64,000 bases of DNA, from NCBI RefSeq assembly GCF_039555335.1, contig NW_027305511.1:1-64000 (forward strand), read 5' to 3'. The translations under genes and the position numbers were made by a program. The notes below the pieces were generated by a model. It saw only the letters and a list, made by a program, of their open reading frames with translations, did no database searches and had not been told where the DNA came from. Of the stretch, positions 25,601 through 33,320 are shown piece after piece; the stretch's first letter is position 1; each line of letters starts with the position of its first letter. Source of the stretch: Amphiura filiformis. Taxonomy: Eukaryota > Echinodermata > Ophiuroidea > Amphilepidida > Amphiuridae.

Positions 25601-26730
25601 GCCAATAGCTGCATCTTTCAGCTCGAATTTAAGACCTCATTTGTTGAAATTGGTCTAGAAATAAAAACACGACGATTCAAATACCCAAGGAAGATGCCAA
25701 TCTAAAAGTTGCAGTTTGCTCCATTACAAGCTCTATTGATGTGTACACAAAGCCATGGCAAAGCGTTCTCGAACAAGAGAACAAGCGCCGCGCTTCCATT
25801 GATTAGCACGTTAAAACTAGCGTTGTGCTTTCATTGATTAGAACACAAAAGTGCAACTTTTGATTTCGTTTTTTCGTTAGGTTTTATATCACCGTTTCTT
25901 TAATTCTAAACCAATTTCAACAAATAAGGTCTTAAATCAGAGCTAAATGGTACAGGTATTGGATGCTTGTTTTAATTTTGACATACTTGCCTTTATTTAG
26001 GATATACAGGGGTGAACACAACTGGTACCTTAATTTTTTGGCTTACTGTATTCACAGTCTATAGTGTGTAATGGCTTGAATGCGTCATCATTAAGCAGGT
26101 GCATAGCCAGTTTTCTTGGTGGGAGGAGTGGGCAAATAAAAAAATTCTTCACCGTTTTGCTGGAGAATGGCAAAGACGACAAAAATATACCGAGAGACTG
26201 CAAATGTAAAATCTCTGTCCTTGCGTCGGCAAATGTTGGGATTTTATTTACACTATTTTGACCCATGGACTCATGAAAATGCATCCCTAACTTGCCACAA
26301 ATTCCCGAACTTCCACTAAGACATCATCGGAGTTATTTATTGCTAGTATTTTTTGCTTGAATATTTGGTAACAGAATAGCAATAAATCATTGAATGAGGT
26401 AGAATTCAGCATCAAGTACGCAGTCCTACAGTATGGCTATGCGATGTACCTTTTGACCAGGGGGAAATATTTTTTGCTTGAATATTTGGTTCCAGGGGGA
26501 AATATCGCTACGGGAAGTTGATTACCACAAACCTCAAAACTGGCCGTATTTTGCAGAAAAAGCATGAGCCCCTGAATTAATTTCCACGCAACTATGATGT
26601 ACTATTTGCACACTCTAGCCATTACTAACTTGTTGGTGTACATGAAGTCTTGAAATTGATTTTCATCATTATTTTCTTTCAGAGCCAATATCTCAACCAG
26701 CCCTCTGCGTTCCCGACTAATATCTTCTAG
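3789..26730 (+). CDS. Calx-beta/EGF-domain type I membrane protein (16 coding exons)
   Basis: The gene was assembled from GT-AG junctions and reading phase. It gives about 816 residues if exon 2 is corrected by one base: signal peptide (1-22), Calx-beta domains at about 30-180, 180-285, 311-420, 439-550 and 551-661, EGF-like domains at about 662-693 and 694-733, transmembrane helix at about 741-765 and a cytosolic tail of about 50 residues. Every Calx-beta domain is split over two exons, and introns 2 to 12 are all phase 1, which favours exon shuffling and module duplication. Two Thr/Pro-rich linkers follow domains 2 and 3. Calx-beta domains are Ca2+-binding beta-sandwiches in Na/Ca exchangers and many adhesion proteins, and here they would be extracellular. 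A role in adhesion or recognition is inference. No exact orthologue is recognised. Confidence 0.85.
4813..4979 (+). CDS. Exon 2: first half of Calx-beta 1, with a frame conflict
   Basis: The acceptor is AACAG at 4808-4812 and the donor GTAAGA follows 4979. From exon 1 the phase-1 frame reads VYMCVDSSGAETEPVGF and then GTNPG before stopping near 4920. The other frame, in phase with exon 3, reads CTFPESAGYGIIAIKVFQDS and is clearly the start of a Calx-beta domain. The exon is 167 nt, whereas a phase-preserving exon needs a multiple of three. One missing base near 4880-4890 would join the two frames. This is a sequence error, a disabled allele or an unusual splice. Confidence 0.6.
4998..5205. 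repeat. (ATT)n microsatellite, intron 2
   Basis: About 190 bp of near-perfect ATT repeat with a few interruptions starts right after the exon 2 donor. Long Leu/Ile/Tyr frames across it are artefacts. Confidence 0.95.
5614..5808. mobile_element. Small fold-back element, intron 2
   Basis: Arms of about 55 bp are inverted copies, starting AATTGAAGAGCTTAGTTTC and ending GAAACTAAGCTCTTCAATT. The total length is about 195 bp and there is no coding capacity. A target duplication is not clear. Confidence 0.8.
6187..7210. mobile_element. hAT-like non-autonomous transposon with 8-bp target duplication
   Basis: The ends are CAGTGGCGTAACT and AGTTACGCCACTG, each followed inward by G/C-rich CCCGGGCACC-type sequence. 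Both flanks carry the perfect 8-bp duplication CCGATTTT (6179-6186 and 7211-7218), the signature length of hAT elements. The interior has no transposase and holds a second, nested element. Confidence 0.82.
6806..7122. mobile_element. Nested CAGTGGCGTA-type element
   Basis: The ends are CAGTGGCGTAGC and GCTACGCCACTG. Flanks TCCTACAC and TCCCACAC are a near-perfect 8-bp duplication. It sits in the middle of an older fold-back (TAGTCCGACG near 6672 against CGTCGGACTA near 7131), so three insertion layers are visible. Confidence 0.78.
7225..7486. mobile_element. Fold-back element, intron 2
   Basis: Inverted arms of about 55 bp begin ACATATGTGATGCGATCAAG and end with its complement. The loop is about 150 bp of AT-rich sequence. 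Arm identity is almost complete, so it is young or maintained. Confidence 0.82.
7911..8271. mobile_element. Fold-back element, intron 2
   Basis: Inverted arms AGGCCAAATAAAAAAAATAA... and its complement enclose AACATGTTTCACGTCC on both sides. About 360 bp with no coding content. Confidence 0.75.
8601..8894 (+). CDS. Exon 3: second half of Calx-beta 1
   Basis: The acceptor TTTTTTCCAG ends at 8600 and the phase is 1 to 1. Encoded features match the Calx-beta core: EGADYGP, IIDDTEIEPTEEFIL and a terminal IMDDD. The donor reads G|GTTCGT, a weak match after the GT. Joining to exon 4 creates DDD-E-PCVSF without a stop. The exon lies between small transposons of intron 2 and a long intron 3. Confidence 0.85.
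8895..10144. other. Intron 3, first part, no gene seen
   Basis: Mostly unique AT-rich intron. A C-rich ACACCC tract lies at about 9661-9726 and an ATTTATATAGCGC word, repeated elsewhere in the window (37.9, 44.1 and 53.8 kb), near 9767. Short open frames here show no domain or codon signal. Confidence 0.6.
10145..10615. repeat. Dispersed repeat, copy 1 (second copy at 32865-33320)
   Basis: It shares long blocks with 32865-33320, including GACCCACACGATGTGCCTTA, TTAGCAAACTATATTAGTTT and ACACAATTTCATGCCTAATT. Identity is high and interrupted by small indels. The family is not recognised. Confidence 0.8.
10616..11825. other. Intron 3, remainder, no gene seen
   Basis: Unique intron sequence. A short direct repeat with GGGCGAA/GGGCGGA and CTTGCCCC words occurs near 11205-11290. 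No exon-like open frame with splice sites of suitable phase was found. Confidence 0.55.
11826..11939 (+). CDS. Exon 4: first half of Calx-beta 2
   Basis: It encodes PCVSFDKSHYFVTEG and ends MTPVSV before GTAAGG. It is closely similar to exon 6, including the bases just inside the intron, so exons 4-5 and 6-7 form a duplicated module. Confidence 0.85.
12343..12621 (+). CDS. Exon 5: second half of Calx-beta 2 plus Thr-rich linker
   Basis: The acceptor is CCTGGACAG at 12334-12342. The product contains AIAGTDYTVDASPVDV, DLVEGVEAFEISID and ATVWISDGD, the usual DY, E-x-x-E-x-F and terminal acidic positions of Calx-beta. It ends in a Pro/Thr/Ala linker (VVTTPSPTAAATTASPVV), a likely O-glycosylated spacer. 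The donor is GTAGGT. Confidence 0.88.
13285..13700. repeat. Internally repeated element, intron 5
   Basis: Blocks at about 13450-13510 and 13625-13690 repeat GTCCAAAA, GACACTTCTTTAT and GTGTCTGAGG/GTGTTTGAGA words, preceded by ACGCAGGGGG. It looks like a decayed tandem or composite transposon relic. Confidence 0.55.
13950..14066 (+). CDS. Exon 6: first half of Calx-beta 3
   Basis: The acceptor TTTTGGTAG ends at 13949. The exon encodes PCVSFLKSSYFVTEGGDP and ends APVSVG before GTAAGG. It is a paralogue of exon 4 with strong residue and donor-flank similarity. Confidence 0.85.
14726..14992 (+). CDS. Exon 7: second half of Calx-beta 3 plus Thr-rich linker
   Basis: It encodes ATDYTVDSSPVAVTVP, ALVEGVEAFQICID and a linker with TTTPATTTTPAL. 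It is a duplicate of exon 5, and the intron bases after the donor (GTAGGTACACCTATTCA) are identical to those after exon 5. Phase 1 to 1. Confidence 0.87.
15596..15668. repeat. (CT)n-rich tract before exon 8
   Basis: The TCTC-rich stretch serves as an unusually long polypyrimidine tract directly upstream of the exon 8 acceptor. Confidence 0.8.
15672..15773 (+). CDS. Exon 8: first half of Calx-beta 4
   Basis: It follows a strong CT-rich tract and the acceptor CACTTTAG. It encodes VTYWIQFCDYKADES and ends STTEGVATI before GTAAGT. It is shorter and more diverged than exons 4 and 6. Confidence 0.78.
15794..16206. mobile_element. TIR element, GCTGCAG family, intron 8
   Basis: The ends are GAAGAGCTAAGCTGCAGAAG and, inverted, GACTTAGGCA...CTGCAGCAC...GTCTTC. 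The same family recurs at 33664-34440. The interior shares words such as AAAACCCATGCAAACA with that copy on the opposite strand. Confidence 0.65.
16446..16651. mobile_element. MITE of the CTATGGAAGA family, intron 8
   Basis: An imperfect inverted repeat: CACCCCTATGGAAGACATGA at the left mirrors TATAACTTCCATAGGGAATG at the right. Related copies lie at 26794-27095 and, more distantly, 37009-37459. Confidence 0.65.
17065..17298 (+). CDS. Exon 9: second half of Calx-beta 4
   Basis: The acceptor GTTTTTACAG ends at 17064 and the donor is GTGAGT. It encodes GNLDFEPLEAVTATFPAGSD and REDPEVFEISI, then ATVTLYDSSSS. The DxxREDPExFxI pattern matches the Calx-beta acidic strand. It ends in a short serine run in place of the usual terminal acidic residues. 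Confidence 0.85.
17711..17818 (+). CDS. Exon 10: first half of Calx-beta 5
   Basis: The acceptor TTTATAG ends at 17710. It encodes SKFCLTSSFYPILESSSVVN and KGDVSQEGSV with donor GTATGT. Phase 1 to 1 joins cleanly to exon 11. Confidence 0.8.
18034..18258 (+). CDS. Exon 11: second half of Calx-beta 5
   Basis: The acceptor TTTTCCCCAG is strong. It encodes IAPNDYEVTNQRISFDP, VDDELLEPAECFQVSL and ATVYIKDDD before GTAAGT. This is the most canonical Calx-beta ending of the five, with the intact DDD motif. Confidence 0.88.
18259..18913. other. Intron 11, first part, no gene seen
   Basis: AT-rich unique sequence without repeats or coding hallmarks up to the LINE fragment. Confidence 0.55.
18930..19234 (+). 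pseudogene. LINE reverse transcriptase C-terminal fragment
   Basis: The frame from 18914 contains RLFSVPRTNYATGDNSFF and, about 60 residues on, TTFKSSLKTHLFD. These are the two hallmark blocks at the C-terminus of Jockey/RTE/CR1-type LINE ORF2 proteins, where they flank a WN-SLP segment. The segment between them is out of frame or degraded (ARHNAWATCPSTF-like). It is a dead 5'-truncated insertion inside intron 11, sense to the host gene. Confidence 0.7.
19353..19448 (+). CDS. Exon 12: EGF-like domain 1
   Basis: The exon encodes GCTPSCQNDGVCNGQ and RCMCPAEYTGPTCET, giving six cysteines in EGF order. The domain is a complete single exon of phase 1 to 1. It lacks the usual Asp/Asn pattern of Ca-binding EGF domains. 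Confidence 0.9.
19637..19715 (+). CDS. Exon 13: first part of EGF-like domain 2
   Basis: It encodes RCPTDYCLNGGTCVPGD and ends in VNECQ, cut within the glutamine codon by donor GTAAGT (phase 2, the only such junction in the gene). It carries the first four cysteines of the domain. Confidence 0.88.
20044..20610. mobile_element. CAGTGGCGTA-type element, intron 13
   Basis: The ends are AGTGGCGTAGCCAGCACC and GCTCGCTACGCCTCT, with G-rich (GGGGGGGCAAG) subterminal runs, as in the copy at 55747-56092. No transposase. The interior carries CGCGCGAA words typical of this family here. Confidence 0.68.
20611..21143. other. Intron 13, remainder, no gene seen
   Basis: Unique AT-rich sequence leading to exon 14. 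No repeat family identified. Confidence 0.5.
21144..21193 (+). CDS. Exon 14: end of EGF-like domain 2
   Basis: This 50-nt exon follows acceptor TTTTTTAACTAG. It encodes CSERFEGLRCETRVPT, supplying the last two EGF cysteines and a short juxtamembrane stretch. The donor is GTATGT. It is too short for automated open-frame calls but fits both phases exactly. Confidence 0.88.
21194..22529. other. Intron 14, first part, no gene seen
   Basis: About 1.3 kb of AT-rich unique sequence. I found no open frame, inverted repeat or tandem repeat that stands out. Confidence 0.5.
22527..22646. repeat. (ACTT)n microsatellite
   Basis: About 25 near-perfect ACTT units with two interruptions. Confidence 0.95.
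22715..22804. mobile_element. CCCAGCAAACA / AACGTTTT element, left piece
   Basis: It starts CCCAGCAAACACGAAAGTGT and has AAACGTT words. Related sequence resumes at about 24235-24450 (GGTCATGGAAACGTTTTAAA), as if the 22.8-24.2 kb block was inserted into it. Other copies lie at 29113-29250 and 31232-31365. Confidence 0.6.
22878..23868. repeat. Tandem-repeat element bounded by CCTAGCTGGGG inverted ends
   Basis: The left end is a hairpin (CCTAGCTGGGGGG then its complement, 22878-22909) and the right end is CCCCAGCTAGG (about 23858-23868). After a (TTTC)n run, two units of about 140 bp and then at least four units of about 120 bp repeat GGGGCTCAAACTC, GACAACAAAC, GACCAGGGGAACA and GGTCAAAGGTCA. 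Open frames of 117-150 codons through it only reflect the repeat and are not genes. Confidence 0.75.
23869..24230 (+). mobile_element. Possible LINE 3' tail
   Basis: It ends AATAAACTACTTTGAAATTT followed by repeats of TTTGAAA, the short-repeat tail style of many marine invertebrate LINEs. No coding portion remains. The family is inferred from the tail only. Confidence 0.4.
24451..25215. other. Intron 14, last part
   Basis: Unique sequence with a low-complexity tract of ATTGATT and ATCGAT words (about 24880-25045) shortly before exon 15. Nothing else recognised. Confidence 0.55.
25216..25409 (+). CDS. Exon 15: transmembrane helix and start of cytosolic tail
   Basis: The acceptor CCAACGACAG ends at 25215. 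It encodes LSGGAIAGIVVGVIVGLV followed by TLGIVLCVICMLL, a hydrophobic helix with small-xxx-small spacing, then a basic RPRP stop-transfer and a Pro/Asn-rich tail. The donor GTGGGT after 25409 leaves phase 0. If the intron is retained, the frame runs 54 nt further to a TAG at 25461-25463, giving the alternative tail VGEIIFPPFLFISPLAE. Confidence 0.87.
25515..26048. mobile_element. Tc1/mariner-type MITE with TA duplication, last intron
   Basis: Terminal inverted repeats begin CAGTAAGCCAAAAAATTAAG and are flanked by TA on both sides (25513-25514 and 26049-26050). It is 534 bp with no transposase. A second copy with the same ends is at 59764-60150. Bases 25661-25814 were the source of the junction fragment at 30285-30438. 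Confidence 0.85.
26683..26730 (+). CDS. Exon 16: C-terminal tail and stop codon
   Basis: The acceptor TTTTCTTTCAG is strong. It encodes SQYLNQPSAFPTNIF and a TAG at 26728-26730. YLNQ matches the pYxN pattern bound by Grb2-type SH2 domains, so a tyrosine-signalling role is possible but unproven. No canonical AATAAA signal lies close downstream. Confidence 0.75.
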   Translation, partial: SQYLNQPSAFPTNIF

Positions 26731-26793
26731 ACCAATACAATCCGATGTATCAGTTGTATCCCCGGGGTTGTATCCAACTGTCTCAATAATCGG

Positions 26794-27095
26794 TCAATTC
26801 CAGCTAAAATACACCATACACCCCCTATGGAGGACACGACCTTAATCATAATAATTAGCTTTTAAATCTCATTTTTAGCCTGAAAAACACGTAACAAAAT
26901 AAGGTAAAATCCAAAACTTTTGCGCACTTAATGCTTCGGCCGCCACTGTCCTCAATCTCCTACACAGGGGCTGTAGATTTCAAATTGAGTCATCCATTCT
27001 GGTAACTACGTGTGAAATCCACGCGCCTTGTGTAGACAATTAAAGTCATATCTTCCATGGGGTGTATGGATTTGAACAGGAATAGCTCATTATCA
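26794..27095. mobile_element. MITE of the CTATGGAAGA family
   Basis: Imperfect inverted ends: CAATTCCAGCTAAAATACAC with CACCCCCTATGGAGGAC at the left and CTTCCATGGGGTGTATGG with CAGGAATAGCTC at the right. It lies just past the stop codon, so it may be transcribed as 3' UTR. Confidence 0.62.
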
Positions 27096-28309
27096 CCATT
27101 GCTTAGCACTAGAATGACCAATCCACATCGGGAGCTGTCAACAGCTGTCGGCAGTTATTTTAAACATAAAAGTTAAAACGATGGAAAGCAACCGTCTGGA
27201 ATCAACTCTCCAATGTGCATCACGTCTTTAGTTTGTTTATGTTAAACAAGGCGGCTAATACAGTTATGGGTCTATTTCCTTATATTTTTTAATAATATCT
27301 CTTCAACATAATTAGTTAAATTAAACATTATCTTTAAGTGGAAGTTAAATGAACCGATTTGGTCATATGAGTCGCTTGTTAAGTTGTCATTACAGTAAAA
27401 GACCTGGAAATATCACGGAAATAACGAGTGTAAAATCTTATTTCTTTAACATAATGTTTAAGATTTATTCGTTTCTTCAACTATTATAGTCTTACCCAAA
27501 ATCTTCTTATGTACTTCTTACTTTACCATTTCGTGAGAGTAAAAATTAGCAGATTCTGACTAACATTTGGTGTTTTTGGAGATAAGGGTATTTTTAAAAT
27601 CGTATTTTTTCAAGTTTTAAAATGTTACCTAATTCGGTTAGTTTTGTAAAGAATTTACTTGTGTAAAGACTTCAATTCCGGTTAAATTTCTTTTGGTTTT
27701 TTTATGTTATTGTAAGCTTTTTTTGTAACCACTAAACCGGTTAGAGTAGATGTCAAAGTCTGAGGAACATATGGGTGGTTACAAGTGAGTGGTAACCAAC
27801 CAATACAATTTGAACATTTTTGTCATGATTTGGGAATGTAGGAAAAGTCCATCACATACCAATTATATTATAGGATATATGGTGAAAATTAATTTTGGCT
27901 TATATTTTGGCATATGCTCGGTTCATGTCTTTGGTGATTTGCCTCATTAAACAAGAAAGTTGTTTGTAATATATTTCGTTTTCAGCTCATGAAATGTAAT
28001 GAGTTAATTTGAGTCTATAATAGATAGCTGTCAATCAAAGTCGGACATGAAATTACAACATAACATGAAGCCGATGAGGCGTAATATTCCGTTTTTCACA
28101 TTGATATACTTCACGCATCCAAACACTTTTTAAAACAGGCACTGTCTAGTAGTCTAGTAGTCTAGACCTAGTTTAATAAGAGTTACAAAATCCGTTAGGA
28201 ATTGCTATGCACTACTAAAGGTTAGAACGGAGCCAATCATGAATATCTTACGCCATATTATGAGTGGAAGACAAACACTATTCCTTGACTACAGATTGGT
28301 ATACCAAAA
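27096..28309. other. Non-coding sequence downstream of the gene
   Basis: AT-rich, no open frame of note, no clear poly(A) site. The 3' end of the host transcript probably lies here, but I cannot place it. Confidence 0.5.
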
Positions 28310-30284
28310 ACGTTAACAAATTGGGAGATGAGAATCAATTCGTTCTCTATGGTAAAATTGGTGTTAATATTATAATTCGAGTAAATTATAACAGTAATTC
28401 TAATGTTGTGATTGTGTTCACACTATCACAGCCTGTTAAAACCATAATGTGTGATTACAGATTGGTATACAAAAAACGTTAACAATAGGAGAGGATAATC
28501 AATCCGTCCTCTATGGTTAAATTAATGTTACTATTATAAATCGAGTAAATTCATTGTTTAGTACAGTAATTCCACTGTTGTGATTGTGTTAACACTATCA
28601 CAGCATGTTTAAAGCAATTATGTAATTTACTCCACAGCGACGCCCTGAATTTTCTCGAAAGTCTACTTTTGCATGATTTTAATGCCCAATGGTGTACTAA
28701 TACCATGTGAAAGATGCAATTGCAGTAAAATTGTAGAGTTTTTATAATAAACCTGTAGATCCCCGGTTTTATTCACCAATTCCCCATAGAGTTTTACCTA
28801 AATCATACATTATGGCTTTAATCTTAAATGAAAATATTTTACTACACAGAATGACACATATTATTGGTGTCACATAGTTATTCAGAATGCGTGGACAGTT
28901 ATCGAACAAAACGTACAATTTGAAACACTTTTTCCAAAACAGAAAGAATACTTATTTTGGGCTAGGATGATAAAAAATTACAAATAAGTAAACAGTCATA
29001 AATGTTAACGGTATATATCAAGATGCTTACAAAGAGGGGCAGACAAGGCATATTTAGTATATTAACGCATTATATTTATAATTCTGAGAATTATGTTTTT
29101 GGCTTGATCGTATCCCAGCAAACACAAAAATGTTCTTAAAGCGTTAATTCAAAACGTATTAATAACATATAAATTTCGTGTTATATTAAAATCATGAATA
29201 CGTTTTTAAAACGTTACTGTAAAATATTTTGGGCAAGCATTTTTTACAAGAAAGAGCAAAAAATAAAAATGAAATTTCTTATGTTTTAATCGATTCCGTG
29301 ATTCAAACTGCGTTATATGAAGCAGACAATAGCATGCGTCAACTTTCCCTCTGGTTGCGCCACATTAAAGCACCGTGATTCAATAACAGGTATGAATTTC
29401 TTGATTGTATTGCTAATTTTACAAAGTAATACAATGTATTCGTGTTGAAGAAATTGTACGTTTTCGAAAAATATATTTTTAGTTTCCACATTTCAACCAT
29501 TTTGTAAATAGCGTCATTTTTTCTGCAAACCCTCGTCTTTCTAAGGGTGTTACCCACCATCTTTGATTTTCACTCCTTTGAGCTTAATACATGAACAAGG
29601 GGCGTCACATTGGCCGAACAATTTGGTCAGTTGGTCATTTGGACATACGCCAATCATACCACCTTACCTGGGGCCTGAGTATAAACTCCATACAGAGGCC
29701 TATGGTCACGGGATTGTTGCCATTACTTCAGTTTCCTTTTAATAATAATTGTAAATTTTCTGATTATTCAAGAATTGTTGAAGAAAAATAAGTCCAAGTT
29801 TGATGTTAATTAGATCTTCGGCAAAAACAAACCCTATTTGGGATAATGAGGAATCAGCAATATCGATGGGGTATGACATTATAGTACCTTTTTGGTGCTT
29901 ATTTTGGTATGAATATCCTGCAGATAGGCATATTTAGGACATTAATTTAGGAAAATCAAGAGAAGATGTGGCCACCACCCACTTGATCAATTGTGTTAAG
30001 ACGAGGGAACAATTTTTTTTTTGTAATCTTTATATTATTCAGAAACATTTTGAAAATGAAATATTAGGCTGAAAAAAATTAACAGTTTGTCTCATAACCC
30101 CCGGCGCAAAATTTAAAAAGTAAAAATTTTTTTTTTTTCATTAGTTTTTTTAATGAAAATTTGGCCAACAATTGTCTGTAAAATTAATTTTCAGTTTCAA
30201 ATGAGTTTCCGATTGAATTGCCAAATTCGAAAAATTAATGTAGACCGCGTCCGAGTTTTAAGTCCCATGGGACATGAGGCAAAC
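28310..30284. repeat. 1.97-kb tandem duplication, copy 1
   Basis: Nearly identical to 30432-32398, differing mainly in homopolymer lengths and a few substitutions (for example AACTCCATA against AACTGCATA). It includes a roughly 190-bp internal tandem repeat (GATTGGTATAC...AACGTTAACAA) and a CCCAGCAAACA element at 29113-29250. Identical short open frames in both copies are chance. Confidence 0.93.
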
Positions 30285-30431
30285 ATAAAAACACGACGAT
30301 TCAAATACCCAAGGAAGATGCCAATCTAAAAGTTGCAGTTTGCTCCATTACAAGCTCTATTGATGTGTACACAAAGCCATGGCAAAGCGTTCTCGAACAA
30401 GAGAACAAGCGCCGCGCTTCCATTGAATAGC
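30285..30431. repeat. Templated junction insert copied from 25661-25807
   Basis: This sequence matches the interior of the Tc1/mariner MITE at 25661-25814, starting ATAAAAACACGACGATTCAA, with one visible difference (GAATAGC for GATTAGC). It separates the two duplication copies. At the right join the MITE and the duplication share the 7-bp ACGTTAA. Confidence 0.9.
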
Positions 30432-32398
30432 ACGTTAACAAATTGGGAGATGAGAATCAATTCGTTCTCTATGGTAAAATTGGTGTTAATATTATAATTC
30501 GAGTAAATTATAACAGTAATTCTAATGTTGTGATTGTGTTCACACTATCACAGCCTGTTAAAACCATAATGTGTGATTACAGATTGGTATACAAAAAACG
30601 TTAACAATAGGAGAGGATAATCAATCCGTCCTCTATGGTTAAATTAATGTTACTATTATAAATCGAGTAAATTCATTGTTTAGTACAGTAATTCCACTGT
30701 TGTGATTGTGTTAACACTATCACAGCATGTTTAAAGCAATTATGTAATTTACTCCACAGCGACGCCCTGAATTTTCTCGAAAGTCTACTTTTGCATGATT
30801 TTAATGCCCAATGGTGTACTAATACCATGTGAAAGATGCAATTGCAGTAAAATTGTAGAGTTTTTATAATAAACCTGTAGATCCCCGGTTTTATTCACCA
30901 ATTCCCCATAGAGTTTTACCTAAATCATACATTATGGCTTTAATCTTAAATGAAAATATTTTACTACACAGAATGACACATATTATTGGTGTCACATAGT
31001 TATTCAGAATGCGTGGACAGTTATCGAACAAAACGTACAATTTGAAACACTTTTTCCAAAACAGAAAGAATACTTATTTTGGGCTAGGATGATAACAAAT
31101 TACAAATAAGTAAACAGTCATAAATGTTAACGGTATATATCAAGATGCTTACAAGAGGGGCAGACAAGGCATATTTAGTATATTAACGCATTATATTTAT
31201 AATTCTGAGAATTATGTTTTGGCTTGATCGTATCCCAGCAAACACAAAAATGTTCTTAAAGCGTTAATTCAAAACGTATTAATAACATATAAATTTCGTG
31301 TTATATTAAAATCATGAATACGTTTTTAAAACGTTACTGTAAAATATTTTGGGCAAGCATTTTTACAAGAAAGAGCAAAAAATAAAAATGAAATTTCTTA
31401 TGTTTTAATCGATTCCGTGATTCAAACTGCGTTATATGAAGCAGACAATAGCATGCGTCAACTTTCCCTCTGGTTGCGCCACATTAAAGCACCGTGATTC
31501 AATAACAGGTATGAATTTCTTGATTGTATTGCTAATTTTACAAAGTAATACAATGTATTCGTGTTGAAGAAATTGTACGTTTTCGAAAAATATATTTTTA
31601 GTTTCCACATTTCAACCATTTTGTAAATAGCGTCATTTTTTCTGCAAACCCTCGTCTTTCTAAGGGTGTTACCCACCATCTTTGATTTTCACTCCTTTGA
31701 GCTTAATACATGAACAAGGGGCGTCACATTGGCCGAACAATTTGGTCAGTTGGTCATTTGGACATACGCCAATCATACCACCTTACCTGGGGCCTGAGTA
31801 TAAACTGCATACAGAGGCCTATGGTCACGGGATTGTTGCCATTACTTCAGTTTCCTTTTAATAATAATTGTAAATTTTCTGATTATTCAAGAATTGTTGA
31901 AGAAAAATAAGTCCAAGTTTGATGTTAATTAGATCTTCGGCAAAAACAAACCCTATTTGGGATAATGAGGAATCAGCAATATCGATGGGGTATGACATTA
32001 TAGTACCTTTTGGTGCTTATTTTGGTATGAATATCCTGCAGATAGGCATATTTAGGACATTAATTTAGGAAAATCAAGAGAAGATGTGGCCACCACCACT
32101 TGATCAATTGTGTTAAGACGAGGGAACAATTTTTTTGTAATCTTTATATTATTCAGAAACATTTTGAAAATTAAATATTAGGCTGAAAAAAATTAACAGT
32201 TTGTCTCATAACCCCCGGCGCAAAATTTAAAAAGTAAAATTTTTTTTTTTTTTCATTAGTTTTTTAATGAAAATTTGGCCAACAATTGTCTGTAAAATTA
32301 ATTTTCAGTTTCAAATGAGTTTCCGATTGAATTGCCAAATTCGAAAAATTAATGTAGACCGCGTCCGAGTTTTAAGTCCCATGGGACATGAGGCAAAC
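30432..32398. repeat. 1.97-kb tandem duplication, copy 2
   Basis: The second copy in direct orientation ends at GAGGCAAAC, after which sequence diverges from copy 1. The very low divergence argues for a recent event. Confidence 0.93.
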
Positions 32399-32864
32399 AA
32401 TTAATTTTATTTGGCCTTATATATTAACTAGCAAACCCTTAATTTTGATTCATGATTGGTAGCGACATGTACATATTATGATATCCACAGCTTCATAAAA
32501 TTCACCACAAATTAATTGACTATGTTTTGCGTGTTTCAAACAAACACACAATATGCACGAGACTATCCACATTTTACTCAGAACTTTATTCAACCGATGG
32601 CTATTGTTGTACAAGGCTCACTCTGTCATTTAATGAAGCAATACAAACGATCGAATTTGGTGTTGAAATGAGCCCCGCGAGCTTTTTTGGGGTCAACGTT
32701 TTTGCTTTTCAAAGAAACATAATTCTATAACGAAACATATTTCCCAAATTTCTAAAGCACATCATATCAAGCTATATGTCATAGTTTTGTCAGAATTTCA
32801 CCACCATTTTTCAATTCCGACTACTAATTTTGTCAAAATCAACTCGCGTATGTACCCATGGATG

Positions 32865-33320
32865 GATGATTTTGTAACCCACAATAGAAATCGATTATTT
32901 CTTTTGGTTATATTAGAAATGAAGTACTGGTTGGATATTTTGGCAGTCGCAAGTGAAAAAGGTGAAATCAAAACGGAAATTCTGACCAAAGTATAGACCC
33001 ACACGATGTGCCTTACAGAGGTGGGAATTATATTTCTTTAGCAAACTATATTAGTTTGAAACGCTAAAAATGAATTCTGAGAAAATCTCGCGGGAGAAGT
33101 TAAGGCCTGTAAAATCAAAAATCTTACACTAAAAGACACAATTTCATGCCTAATTTTAACACCAGGATTTGTTTAAAAAAGTATATCCAAGCACTATGTT
33201 TTTAACTGACATTTCTGAAGGAAAAATATTGCTTTATATTTGACCGAGAAAATTAATTTCATAGCAATCTATTAATTATGCTGATTTCAACATGTATCGG
33301 TCGACTTTTAGAGCGACTAT
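32865..33320. repeat. Dispersed repeat, copy 2 (see 10145-10615)
   Basis: It matches the intron 3 copy in the same orientation across about 450 bp. No coding content. Confidence 0.8.

Noticed and set aside
29339-31910. Pairs of identical 66- and 73-codon open frames
   Set aside because: They are identical because the DNA is duplicated; there is no codon bias, domain or splice evidence of coding.
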